Positions 9,253 to 17,057 of a stretch of 64,000 nucleotides of DNA are shown here, piece by piece. The notes below the pieces were generated by a model. The model was not told the origin of the DNA, made no database searches, and was given only the letters and a program-made list of their open reading frames with translations. This stretch comes from JARRON01 sp037383845 (GTDB lineage: Bacteria > Pseudomonadota > Gammaproteobacteria > Steroidobacterales > XN24): the NCBI GenBank assembly GCA_037383845.1, contig JARRON010000016.1, positions 124,001 through 188,000 of the forward strand, written 5' to 3'. Positions within the stretch are counted from its first letter, which is position 1. The number at the start of each line of letters is the position of its first letter. The position numbers were made by a program, and so were the translations under genes.

Positions 9253-10656
9253 GCCGGATGTAGGCTTGCCGCCGCCGGAGGGCTTTCTGCGGCGCCGCCT
9301 GCGGGGCTTCTGGGCACCGCCGGACTCGCCCTTCCCGGACGCGGCGCTTTCCCTGTCGCCACCTGACCGCTCTTGCCGGGGCTTGCGACCGCCGCTCCGA
9401 CCGCGGCCGCCCCCGCCGCCTCCGGGCGGCCGGGAGCCCCATTCGGTGCGTTCCCGGCGACTGCTGCGGGACGGGCGCTTGATCTCCGGGAGGCTGGCCC
9501 GGTCGATCGGCTCCACCGGGAGCTTCATCCCGATGTATTCCTCGATCTCGGGCAGGGTCATGACGTAGGTCTCGCATCCCAGGCTGGTGGCGTCGCCGGA
9601 GGCGCCGGCCCGGGCCGTGCGGCCAATGCGATGAACGTAGTCCTGCGCGTCCTGGGGCAGGTCATAGTTGACCACGTGGGCCACGTCCGGAATGTGCAGT
9701 CCCCGGGAGCCCACATCGGTCGTCACCAGCACGGCCAGGTCGCCCGACTGGAACTGGTTGAGCACCTTCAGTCGCTTCTTCTGCGGGACATCGCCGGAGA
9801 TGACTTCCGCGCCGAACCCGTTGGCGTCCAGGTAATCCCGCACACGGTCCGCTTCGCGCTTGGTGTTGACGAACACCATGGTGCGCTTGGCGTCCATCTG
9901 CCGCAGGATGCCGATCAAAAGCGGCAGCTTCTCGTTGTTGGCGGGGAAGTAGATGCGCTGCCTGACCTTCTCGGCGGTGACCTGCTCCGGCTCGATGCGG
10001 ACGAACCCCGGGTCGTTCATGTGCTCGTAGGCCAGTTCCAGCACCCGGTGGGAGAGCGTGGCGGAAAACAGCATGGACAGGCGCTTCTGCGGCGCCGGGA
10101 GGCGGCGCATGACGAAACGGATGTCCTTGATGAAGCCCAGGTCGAACATGCGATCGGCTTCGTCCAGGACCATGACCTGCACGTGCCGGAAGCTGAAGAC
10201 GCGCTGTTTGAAGTAGTCGATCATGCGGCCGGGGGTGCCGATGAGCACGTCGACCCCCGCTTCCAGCGCCCGGCGCTGCTTGTCGTAATCGGTTCCCCCG
10301 TAGGCCAGCCCGAGCACGAGACCCGTGCTGCTGCCGAGAAGCTCCGCATCCTTGTGGATCTGTACCGCCAGCTCCCGGGTGGGGGCCAGGATGACCGCCC
10401 GCGGGTCGGTCAGCTGACGGGTGGGTTCCGGCGGATTCTTCAGGAGGCGGTCGAACATGGCCACCAGGAACGCGGCCGTCTTGCCCGTGCCCGTCTGGGC
10501 CTGGCCGGCCACGTCCTTTCCGGAGAGTGCGATCGGGAGGGTCTCGGCCTGGATCGGCGTGCATCGCTCGAATCCGGCTTCGGCCAGTCCCGCCATAACG
10601 GGTTCGGCCAGGCCGAACTCCGAGAAGCTGACCTGGGTCAGCAGTCCATCTGACAT
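9241..10656 (-). CDS. rhlB: DEAD-box RNA helicase RhlB
   Basis: A 471-residue DEAD-box helicase with a Q-motif region (FSEFGLAEPVMAGL, CTPIQAETLP), motif I AQTGTGKT, motif II LDEADRMFDLGF, motif III FSATL, and motifs V-VI TTDVGSRGLHIPDV and HRIGRTARAG. The MFDLGFI context and its position divergent from trxA-rho match RhlB, the degradosome helicase. Beyond the core (after about residue 390) is a disordered tail rich in Gly, Arg and Ser, with GGGGGGRGR and RRRRRR runs, likely RNA-binding. The 3' end overlaps yrfG by 12 bp tail to tail. Confidence 0.93.
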   Translation of the reverse strand: MSDGLLTQVSFSEFGLAEPVMAGLAEAGFERCTPIQAETLPIALSGKDVAGQAQTGTGKTAAFLVAMFDRLLKNPPEPTRQLTDPRAVILAPTRELAVQIHKDAELLGSSTGLVLGLAYGGTDYDKQRRALEAGVDVLIGTPGRMIDYFKQRVFSFRHVQVMVLDEADRMFDLGFIKDIRFVMRRLPAPQKRLSMLFSATLSHRVLELAYEHMNDPGFVRIEPEQVTAEKVRQRIYFPANNEKLPLLIGILRQMDAKRTMVFVNTKREADRVRDYLDANGFGAEVISGDVPQKKRLKVLNQFQSGDLAVLVTTDVGSRGLHIPDVAHVVNYDLPQDAQDYVHRIGRTARAGASGDATSLGCETYVMTLPEIEEYIGMKLPVEPIDRASLPEIKRPSRSSRRERTEWGSRPPGGGGGGRGRSGGRKPRQERSGGDRESAASGKGESGGAQKPRRRRRRKPSGGGKPTSGSDG

Positions 10657-10942
10657 GTGTAGCTAGGGTTCCTGAGGAAAAATTGGTTCAAGGTCTTGCA
10701 ACTGGCGCGACAACCGGGCCAGAATACGGCTCAGCCCGGCTCCGAATGCCCTTTTTCGGAGCCTCCCGCGCAAAGAGTTTCCAAGAGCAAGCCGCAAGCG
10801 CCGCGACATTGTGCCTGAACAGGCGGGGTGCGTCACAGTCCCATTGCTGACCCCGCCGGCCCGACTCACGGGCCCACCCCCCCTTTTTTGACCGTCTGTA
10901 CTTTGAATTTTTCATGAGACCGAGCCTGCGGAGGCAAGACAA
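10657..10942. promoter_or_regulatory. Divergent rhlB / trxA-rho intergenic region
   Basis: A 286-bp region between divergent start codons that must hold promoters for both rhlB and trxA-rho. A possible sigma-70 -35 box TTGACC lies at 10888-10893 on the plus strand, but no convincing -10 follows, so I do not place a promoter exactly. A strong 9-bp inverted repeat lies at 10738-10763. The stretch shortly before trxA is locally AT-rich (10880-10915), unlike the GC-rich surroundings. Confidence 0.45.
10738..10763. repeat. Perfect 9-bp inverted repeat, 8-nt loop
   Basis: The arms GGCTCCGAA (10738-10746) and TTCGGAGCC (10755-10763) are perfectly complementary around an 8-nt loop. It lies midway between the divergent rhlB and trxA genes. 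No T-tract follows on either strand, so it is not a typical intrinsic terminator; an operator or an mRNA leader hairpin are the alternatives. Confidence 0.7.
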
Positions 10943-11269
10943 GTGAGCGACCAGATCGTCCATACCAGCGACACGAGCTTTGAAAACGACGTCATCAGCT
11001 CCGACGTCCCGGTACTGCTGGACTTCTGGGCTGAGTGGTGCGGACCCTGCAAGATGATCGCCCCGATCCTCGACGAGGTCGCGGCGGACTACCAGGGGCG
11101 GCTGAAGATCGCGAAGCTCAATATTGACGAGAACCCGGCCACACCGCCGAAGTTCGGCATCCGGGGCATCCCGACGCTGATGTTGTTCAAGAACGGCAGC
11201 GTCGAGGCGCAGAAGGTAGGGGCCCTCAGCAAGAAGCAGCTCGTCGACTTCCTGGATTCTCATCTGTGA
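10943..11269 (+). CDS. trxA: Thioredoxin
   Basis: A 108-residue cytosolic thioredoxin with the redox motif WCGPC (Cys33 and Cys36), the buried acidic residue in LLDFWAEW, and the cis-Pro loop GIRGIPTLMLF. It starts at a GTG with GGAGG (10930-10934) eight bases upstream. It is followed by rho after a 65-bp gap, the same arrangement as in E. coli (rhlB divergent from trxA-rho). It reduces cytoplasmic disulfides and probably feeds electrons to DsbD (encoded at 43269-45473). Confidence 0.96.
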   Translation: MSDQIVHTSDTSFENDVISSDVPVLLDFWAEWCGPCKMIAPILDEVAADYQGRLKIAKLNIDENPATPPKFGIRGIPTLMLFKNGSVEAQKVGALSKKQLVDFLDSHL

Positions 11270-11334
11270 GGACTCACCTGGGCAATTCCGCCCGGGGTGG
11301 GGGTAACAAGCGAAAGCCTGGCCGGAAAAAAGAT

Positions 11335-12777
11335 ATGGCCTCAAACGGCAACCGAAGCTCCAATAATCCCCAGCATGGCAATCAGGGCGGGGGGCGTAAG
11401 AAATCCCGTCGCCGCAAGAGCGGCGGGGGCGGCGGTGGTGGTTTCCACCACGAACAGATGCCCGACTTCGAGGAAGTCGAGATTATTTCCCAGGAGGATC
11501 TGGAGCGCTCCAAGAACGCCATGAACCTCACCGAGCTCAAGAAGCGGCCCGCTCACGAGCTCGTCAACCTGGCCGAATCCATGGGGCTGGAGAACCTGGC
11601 CCGCTCGCGCAAGCAGGACATCATCTTCTCGATCCTGAAGGCGCACGCGAAGAACGGCGAGGACATCTACGGCGACGGAGTGCTCGAGATACTGCAGGAC
11701 GGCTTCGGCTTCCTGCGCTCCGCGGACAGCTCCTACCTTGCCGGGCCGGACGACATCTACGTCAGCCCCAGCCAGATACGCCGGTTCAACCTGCGTACCG
11801 GCGACACGGTATCCGGCCTGATCCGGCCGCCGAAGGACGGGGAGCGGTACTTCGCGCTCCTGAAGATCGGCGAGATCAACTACGAGTCGCCGGAAAGCGC
11901 CCGGCACAAGGTCCTGTTCGAGAACCTGACCCCGCTGTTTCCGAACAAGCGCCTGCGCATGGAACAGGGCAACGGCAGCCGCGAGGACCTTACTGCCAGG
12001 ATCATCGACCTGGTCGCGCCCATCGGCAAGGGTCAGCGGGGGCTGATCGTCTCGCCGCCCAAGGCCGGCAAGACCATGCTTCTCCAGAACATCGCCCAGA
12101 ACATCGCCGCCAACCAGCCCGAGTGCTACCTCATGGTGCTCCTTATCGACGAGCGCCCCGAGGAGGTCACCGAGATGGAGCGCACGGTCCGGGGCGAAGT
12201 GGTCTCGTCCACCTTCGACGAGCCCGCTACCCGGCACGTCCAGGTGGCGGAGATGGTGATCGAGAAGGCCAAGCGCCTGGTGGAGCACAAGAAGGACGTG
12301 GTGATCCTTCTCGACTCCATCACCCGTCTGGCCCGTGCCTACAACACCGTGGTGCCCAGCTCGGGCAAGGTGCTCACCGGCGGTGTGGATGCCAACGCCC
12401 TGCACCGGCCGAAGCGCTTCTTCGGCGCGGCTCGCAACATCGAGGAGGGCGGCAGCCTGACCATCCTGGCGACAGCGCTGATCGATACCGGCAGCCGCAT
12501 GGACGACGTGATCTACGAGGAGTTCAAGGGCACGGGCAACCTGGAGATCCACCTGGACCGCCGAATCGCCGAGAAGCGCGTGTTCCCGGCCATGAACATC
12601 AATCGATCCGGCACCCGGCGGGAGGAGCTGCTGACCTCCCCGGAAGAACTCCAGAAGATGTGGATTCTGCGCAAGCTGCTGCATCCCATGGATGAACTGG
12701 CCGCCGTGGAATTCCTGCTTTCCAAGCTCCAGGACACCAAGACCAACGCCGAGTTCTTCGACTCCATGAAGCGCTAG
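11335..12777 (+). CDS. rho: Transcription termination factor Rho with N-terminal extension
   Basis: The hexameric RNA-dependent ATPase that terminates transcription. From the internal MNLTELKKRP (codon at 11521) to the end it matches canonical Rho: RNA-binding DGFGFLRS and DDIYVSPSQIRRF, Walker A SPPKAGKTMLLQ, Walker B VVILLDSITRLARAYN, and LTGGVDANALHRPKRFFGAARN. The frame is open further upstream and the ATG at 11335 adds about 62 residues rich in Gly, Arg, Lys and Asn, ending in an acidic stretch. No good Shine-Dalgarno precedes the internal ATG at 11521 (CAGGAGG is 23 bases away), so the extension is probably made, though 11335 itself has only a weak purine run upstream. Total 480 residues against about 419 in E. 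coli. Confidence 0.93.
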   Translation: MASNGNRSSNNPQHGNQGGGRKKSRRRKSGGGGGGGFHHEQMPDFEEVEIISQEDLERSKNAMNLTELKKRPAHELVNLAESMGLENLARSRKQDIIFSILKAHAKNGEDIYGDGVLEILQDGFGFLRSADSSYLAGPDDIYVSPSQIRRFNLRTGDTVSGLIRPPKDGERYFALLKIGEINYESPESARHKVLFENLTPLFPNKRLRMEQGNGSREDLTARIIDLVAPIGKGQRGLIVSPPKAGKTMLLQNIAQNIAANQPECYLMVLLIDERPEEVTEMERTVRGEVVSSTFDEPATRHVQVAEMVIEKAKRLVEHKKDVVILLDSITRLARAYNTVVPSSGKVLTGGVDANALHRPKRFFGAARNIEEGGSLTILATALIDTGSRMDDVIYEEFKGTGNLEIHLDRRIAEKRVFPAMNINRSGTRREELLTSPEELQKMWILRKLLHPMDELAAVEFLLSKLQDTKTNAEFFDSMKR

Positions 12778-12856
12778 GTTCTGTCGGTCCGGCAGGCCCG
12801 GCACGGCAGGGGCCGCGGATGCGGCACAGGGTGACCGCCACGGTACGGGGTGAGCG

Positions 12857-13447
12857 GTGAACGGCAGCACACTTGTCATGGCCGCGGTCACCTGCGCTGC
12901 CTTCATGTCGACCAACCTGGACAACCTGCTCGTGCTGGCGGCTTTCCGCGCTTCCCCGGGTGCTTCGCGACGCGTCCTGCCCGGCTACTGGGCGTCCCTG
13001 CTGATCGTCGTGGCCGTCGCGGCCGGCATCGGGCTGACCGACGGCATGCTCTCCCCCGGGCTGGTAGGCTGGCTTGGCCTGGTTCCGATCACGGCAGGGC
13101 TGGCCCAGCTGGCTGTCGCGGCTGCCCGCCGGCGATCGCCGCCTCGCCTGCGGCGGGCTCCGGCCTCCGCGATTGCGGCATCGGTGACCTTCCTTGCCAT
13201 AAGCGCGGATTCTCTGGCGGTGCTGGGGCCGCTTGCCGCGGACACGGCGGACCGGTGGGAGCCAGTGGTGCTGGTGTCGTGGCTGGCCATGGGGGCCGTG
13301 TGGACGTGGGTCTCCGGCTGGATGGCCCGCCGGCCGGTGATTGCCCGGGAAGTCGGGCGCCGGGGTGCCTGGATGGCGCCCCTGGTCATGATCCTGGCCG
13401 GCATTTACATCCTGCTGGACACGCCCACGGACGCCCTGCCGGGATAA
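12857..13447 (+). CDS. CadD-family cadmium resistance transporter-like protein
   Basis: A 196-residue polytopic membrane protein (about five hydrophobic segments) with STNLDNLLVLAAF near the N-terminus and ISADSLAVLGPL mid-protein, the paired Asn/Asp-containing helices of the CadD family in the LysE superfamily. Family members export cadmium or other small cations; the substrate here is not determined. It starts at a GTG with only a weak ribosome-binding site, 79 bp after rho, so it may be read through from rho or have its own promoter. Confidence 0.75.
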   Translation: MNGSTLVMAAVTCAAFMSTNLDNLLVLAAFRASPGASRRVLPGYWASLLIVVAVAAGIGLTDGMLSPGLVGWLGLVPITAGLAQLAVAAARRRSPPRLRRAPASAIAASVTFLAISADSLAVLGPLAADTADRWEPVVLVSWLAMGAVWTWVSGWMARRPVIAREVGRRGAWMAPLVMILAGIYILLDTPTDALPG

Positions 13448-13538
13448 CCGTCTCGTGTCCGGGTCGTCGGCGGGATGCAGCCGGCGCCGGATCGCGTTAG
13501 CGTGACAGCGAAAATGACGTGACCTGCCGGAACGGCTG

Positions 13539-13901
13539 ATGAACCTTTCTGCTGAACAACTGGATGTTTACCGTCGCCGCCTCGAGGCGCTCGAGGTCGA
13601 GTTGCTCGGCCAGCGCGAAGCCGCGGGAAATGCCGCCGGGGTGGTGGAACTCGACCAGGCCCGGGTCGGGAGGCTCTCGCGGATGGACGCCCTCCAGTCC
13701 CAGGCCATGTCCGCCGAGGCCCAGAGACGTCGTGGAGACCTGCTGGCCCGGGCGAGAGCAGCCCTGGCCCGCCTGGACGCCGGAGAGTACGGGGACTGCC
13801 TCGCGTGCGGCGAACCTGTCCCGCCCGCCCGCCTGGACACCGATCCCGCGGCGCCGCTGTGCGTCGCCTGTGCGGAGCGGGCCGAGGGAGGCGCCCGGTG
13901 A
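13539..13901 (+). CDS. DksA/TraR-family C4 zinc-finger protein
   Basis: A 120-residue protein with an N-terminal coiled coil (about residues 1-80, RMDALQSQAMSAEAQRRR) and a C4 zinc finger formed by Cys87, Cys90, Cys108 and Cys111 (CLACGEPVPP, CVACAE). It belongs to the short DksA/TraR-like group. It lacks the DxxDxA coiled-coil tip of true DksA, so whether it modulates RNA polymerase is uncertain. The LrgA-like gene follows after 28 bp, probably in the same transcript. Confidence 0.8.
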   Translation: MNLSAEQLDVYRRRLEALEVELLGQREAAGNAAGVVELDQARVGRLSRMDALQSQAMSAEAQRRRGDLLARARAALARLDAGEYGDCLACGEPVPPARLDTDPAAPLCVACAERAEGGAR

Positions 13902-13929
13902 CCCGCCCGTCAGCAGCGGGAGGCGGATC

Positions 13930-14268
13930 ATGCTCTGGGGCCTGACCCTCGTATTCGCCTGCCAGCTGGCCGGCGAAGTCCTGGTCAGGCTGCTGGGCCT
14001 GCCCGTGCCCGGGCCCGTACTGGGCATGGTCATACTCCTGGCCGGCGTCGTCGCAGGCGGCGTGCCGACCGGGCTTCGCGAGGTGGCGTCCGGGCTGCTT
14101 CGCTACCTGCCGCTGTTTTTCGTGCCCGCCGGGGTCGGCCTGATCACCCACGGCGATCGTCTCCGGTCGGACTGGCTTCCCCTGGGCCTGGGTATCCTGG
14201 TCAGCACCCTGGCGACCCTGGCCCTGGTGGCCTGGCTGCTTCAGCGGCTGGCGCCGGAGGACGACTGA
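13930..14268 (+). CDS. CidA/LrgA family membrane protein
   Basis: A 112-residue protein with about four hydrophobic segments and the family signature GLPVPGPVLGMVIL at residues 23-36, plus LRYLPLFFVPAGVGLI. LrgA/CidA proteins were described as holin/antiholin-like regulators of murein hydrolases and, with LrgB, as pyruvate transporters in some bacteria. The start at 13930 is supported by GGGAGG at 13918-13923. It is followed by the lrgB-like gene after only two bases. Confidence 0.85.
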   Translation: MLWGLTLVFACQLAGEVLVRLLGLPVPGPVLGMVILLAGVVAGGVPTGLREVASGLLRYLPLFFVPAGVGLITHGDRLRSDWLPLGLGILVSTLATLALVAWLLQRLAPEDD

Positions 14269-14270
14269 GC

Positions 14271-14993
14271 ATGGGCGAAAGCCTTTCCCGGGTCTGGGTG
14301 TACCTGGAGGAGCAGCCCCTGGTGTGGCTGACCCTGACCCTGGCAGTCTTCGTTGCTGCCGTGTGGATCAACCGGCGGGCCAGGGGAGCGCCGTGGCTCC
14401 ATCCCACCATCCTGTCCATGGCCGTGCTCATCGGCTTGCTGCTGGTCACCGGCACGGACTACGACACCTACTTCGAGGGAGCCCAGTTCATTCATTTCCT
14501 GCTGGGTCCGGCGACGGTGGCGCTGGCCGTCCCGCTGCACGACAACCTCCGCCAGATCCGCCGGCTCCTCCTGCCCATCGGCGTCGCCTGCATCGTCGGC
14601 GTGACGGTTGCCGCCGCCACGGCGGTCGGCGTCGCCTGGCTGGTCGGCGCCCGGGGGGCGACCCTGGCCTCGCTGGCGCCCAAGTCGGTGACGACGCCCA
14701 TCTCCATGGGCGTGGCTGAGCAGATCGGCGGGCTGCCGTCCCTCGCGGCGGGCATTGTTCTGATGACCGGCGTCGTGGGCGTGGTCGCCGCCGGGCCGCT
14801 TTTCCGGCTGATGGGCATCCGTGACGAGAGGGCCCAGGGGCTGGCGCTCGGTGTGTCCGCCCACGGCTTCGGGACGGCCTATGCCCTCGGCATCAGCCTC
14901 CGCGCCGGCGCCTTCGCCGGCCTCGGCCTGGGCCTGGCGGGCATCCTCACGGCCTTCCTTCTGCCTCTGGCGGTACGGCTGCTGGCGGGCTGA
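14271..14993 (+). CDS. LrgB/CidB family membrane protein
   Basis: A 240-residue polytopic protein matching LrgB: PATVALAVPLHDN, LAPKSVTTPISMGVAEQIGG and a C-terminal segment with SAHGFGTAYAL. It is the expected partner of the upstream LrgA-like protein and may form a two-component membrane system for pyruvate/carboxylate movement or for control of autolysis; which role applies here cannot be told from sequence. It ends seven bases from the convergent glutamine amidotransferase gene, with no terminator visible between them. Confidence 0.88.
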   Translation: MGESLSRVWVYLEEQPLVWLTLTLAVFVAAVWINRRARGAPWLHPTILSMAVLIGLLLVTGTDYDTYFEGAQFIHFLLGPATVALAVPLHDNLRQIRRLLLPIGVACIVGVTVAAATAVGVAWLVGARGATLASLAPKSVTTPISMGVAEQIGGLPSLAAGIVLMTGVVGVVAAGPLFRLMGIRDERAQGLALGVSAHGFGTAYALGISLRAGAFAGLGLGLAGILTAFLLPLAVRLLAG

Positions 14994-15000
14994 AACCGGC

Positions 15001-15750
15001 TCACCGGGAGGGCAGAAGCCGGGTGGGGGGACGGCTGCCGAGACGGTCCAGCCAGTTGCCGAATACCCGTCGGGCCAGTTCCGCGGTCGCTGCCAGGTGC
15101 CTCCGGGTGTCGGTCAGGATGGCTTCCGGCGACGTCTGCACCCCGGAAGCACGCAGTTCCTCCAGGTGCGGCGGCGAATTCATCCACCGCCGGATGAGAC
15201 GCTCATCGAGCTCCAGGTGGAACTGGAAGCCCCAGGCCGAGTTGCCGTGGCGGAACGCCTGTCCGGGACAGTCGGGGCTGTCGGCGAGATGCACCGCGTT
15301 CCCGGGGATACTGAACGCATGGCTGTGCCACTGGAATACCCGCGTTTCCCGGTCCAGCGGAGACAGCACGGGGTCGCTGCGAACCGCGGGGTTGCAGGGA
15401 CGGACCGGATACCAGCCTATCTCCGGCCTCGGCGCCGGCCCGACTGGCGCGCCGAGGACGTGGGCGAGCAGCTGGGCCCCCAGGCAGATACCGAGGACAG
15501 GGATCTCCATTGCCAGCGCCTCCTCGATGCGCCGGCACTCGGTGCGCAGGTGCTGGCGGCGGTCCATGTCCCGGACCTGCATGGGACCGCCAAGTACGAC
15601 CAGGGCCTGGTACCGGGAGACGTCCGGATCCGCATCCGGGTGGCGATGGAAGTTGACGAAACGGATCCGGTGCCCGCGCTGCCGGATCATCGGGTCCAGC
15701 AGGCCGAGGGGCTCGGCTGCGACGTGCTTGAAGACCATGACCCGCGCCAT
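15001..15750 (-). CDS. Class I glutamine amidotransferase-like protein
   Basis: A 249-residue protein of the GuaA-like stand-alone amidotransferase group. The catalytic nucleophile is Cys89 in LGICLGAQLLAHVLG, with His178 and Glu180 in GFQFHLE completing the triad, so it looks catalytically competent. Such proteins hydrolyse glutamine or gamma-glutamyl compounds; the acceptor partner is unknown. It lies 72 bp downstream of the outer-membrane protein gene on the same strand, separated by a strong hairpin. Confidence 0.85.
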   Translation of the reverse strand: MARVMVFKHVAAEPLGLLDPMIRQRGHRIRFVNFHRHPDADPDVSRYQALVVLGGPMQVRDMDRRQHLRTECRRIEEALAMEIPVLGICLGAQLLAHVLGAPVGPAPRPEIGWYPVRPCNPAVRSDPVLSPLDRETRVFQWHSHAFSIPGNAVHLADSPDCPGQAFRHGNSAWGFQFHLELDERLIRRWMNSPPHLEELRASGVQTSPEAILTDTRRHLAATAELARRVFGNWLDRLGSRPPTRLLPSR

Positions 15751-15794
15751 GGCCGCATTCTAATGCCTGCGCGCCGGCGGGACCGGCAAGGGAA

Positions 15795-15817
15795 GGCGGC
15801 GGCCGGGGGCCGCCGCC
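15795..15817 (-). terminator. GC-rich hairpin downstream of barrel gene
   Basis: Ten-base arms GGCGGCGGCC (15795-15804) and GGCCGCCGCC (15808-15817) flank a 3-nt loop, six bases past the stop codon of the minus-strand barrel gene. On the minus strand the stem is followed by a short pyrimidine-rich stretch rather than a clean T-run, so it is a weak intrinsic terminator or an mRNA 3'-end stabiliser. Confidence 0.55.
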
Positions 15818-15822
15818 AGCGG

Positions 15823-16389
15823 CTAGAACGTATAAAGCAGGCTTGCGGAGGCGAAGTACACGTCGTCGATATCGTCGATGTCGAAATACTCCACCTCGCC
15901 GCGGATGGCGAAGGAGCCGAGCTGGAACCGGGCGCCGAGACCGTAGGCCGGGTCGGTACCGTCGTCGCTGTCGGAGAGCGAGCCGAGCCGGTACTTGGCG
16001 TCCCAGGAAATCACGCCGGCCTTCGCGAACAGGCCGACTGGCCCGAGCTTGAATCCGGCCAGGCCGAAGGCGGTAAAGCCATCCAGTTCCGCAGAGAGGG
16101 TTTCGCCGAGTACCGTGTCGTCGGGCTTGCCGAGATCCACGTAGCTCACCTCGGCCGCCAGGTCCACCAGGGGCACCAGACCAAAGTTGAACCCGCCGAT
16201 GAGCTTGTAGCCCGTGTCGTCGCCGTCGAACTTGAAGGATTCGCCGTCGATGTTGTCCCTGGACTCCACCATGGACTGTCCGACGCCGCCGCCGAAGTAG
16301 AAGCCGCTGTCGGCACCCGCATGGGCCGTCACCGGCAGGGCCGCGAGACCCAGCGCTACAGCGACAGCGGGAACAAGAACCTGTTTCAT
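15823..16389 (-). CDS. Small outer-membrane beta-barrel protein
   Basis: A 188-residue protein with a signal peptide (VLVPAVAVALGLAALPVTAHA) and a mature part of alternating amphipathic strands starting with SGFYFGGGVGQS and ending in Phe (ASLLYTF). This matches the small OmpA/OmpX/porin-like eight-stranded barrel group. The start at 16389 has GGGAGA five bases upstream; the frame reads further upstream but without a plausible start. No specific function can be assigned. Confidence 0.8.
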   Translation of the reverse strand: MKQVLVPAVAVALGLAALPVTAHAGADSGFYFGGGVGQSMVESRDNIDGESFKFDGDDTGYKLIGGFNFGLVPLVDLAAEVSYVDLGKPDDTVLGETLSAELDGFTAFGLAGFKLGPVGLFAKAGVISWDAKYRLGSLSDSDDGTDPAYGLGARFQLGSFAIRGEVEYFDIDDIDDVYFASASLLYTF

Positions 16390-16475
16390 GGGTATCTCCC
16401 GTGGAATGAACCGAGGCAGTGAAGAGTCTAGCCGCAGCACGTTACAGCCACGTGCGACGCGCGTCACGACGCGGA

Positions 16476-16916
16476 TCAGGGCTCCGTCGCCCGGGTGCCG
16501 GTGATGTTCCAGGCATAGTCCAGCGTCGGATCGAGCCCGGGGAATCGCAGGGGCGTCCACCGGGCCTGCCCGGGCGGGATGTCCACCGGGTGCGTGAACT
16601 GCTTCCGGTCCACGATGGTGCCGTCAGGGAGGGTTGCGACGCGCTCCGAGGAAAACTCCGCCAGGCGCCACCGGCTGTTGTGGTTCTTCACCAGGTATTC
16701 TGTGCTGCCGAACCGGGTCCGGGTTTCGGTAATCTCTACGTCCGTCGTCGGAATCAGGTCGTCGAGCTCCGCCTTCTGGCGCTCGTCGTAGACCGTCCAA
16801 GCCCCGAGGGCAACCAGCACCAGGACCAGCGCGCCCAGGGCGGCCATGCCCGCGCGGCGGGACGACATGAAGGCGAGGATGACCGCGGCGATGAGGATGG
16901 CGATGAGAATCTGCAT
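16476..16916 (-). CDS. Hypothetical membrane-anchored protein
   Basis: A 146-residue protein with an N-terminal hydrophobic segment (ILIAILIAAVILAFM), a second helix (MAALGALVLVLVALGAWTVY) and then a soluble domain of about 100 residues with beta-strand character (EYLVKNHNSRWRLAEFSSERV, GQARWTPLRFPGLDPTLDYAWNITG). I do not recognise a named family; the arrangement suggests an inner-membrane protein with a periplasmic immunoglobulin-like or FixG-like domain. The frame stays open far upstream but the ATG at 16916 directly precedes the membrane segment. It lies 86 bp upstream of the barrel gene on the same strand. Confidence 0.6.
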   Translation of the reverse strand: MQILIAILIAAVILAFMSSRRAGMAALGALVLVLVALGAWTVYDERQKAELDDLIPTTDVEITETRTRFGSTEYLVKNHNSRWRLAEFSSERVATLPDGTIVDRKQFTHPVDIPPGQARWTPLRFPGLDPTLDYAWNITGTRATEP

Positions 16917-17057
16917 GGGCACCAGCGAGCGGACGGGGACGGATTCGCTACTGTGCCCGATGCCGGCCGCGCTTCCAACCGCGGAGACCACATGACCGGA
17001 CCGCACCCGGCGATGTATGCTGCCGGGCCGAGTGTCCAGACAGCAGGGGTACATGAC

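Noticed and set aside
10888..10916. Sigma-70 promoter for trxA with TTGACC as -35
   Set aside because: No acceptable -10 hexamer at 16-18 bp spacing; left as a candidate box only.
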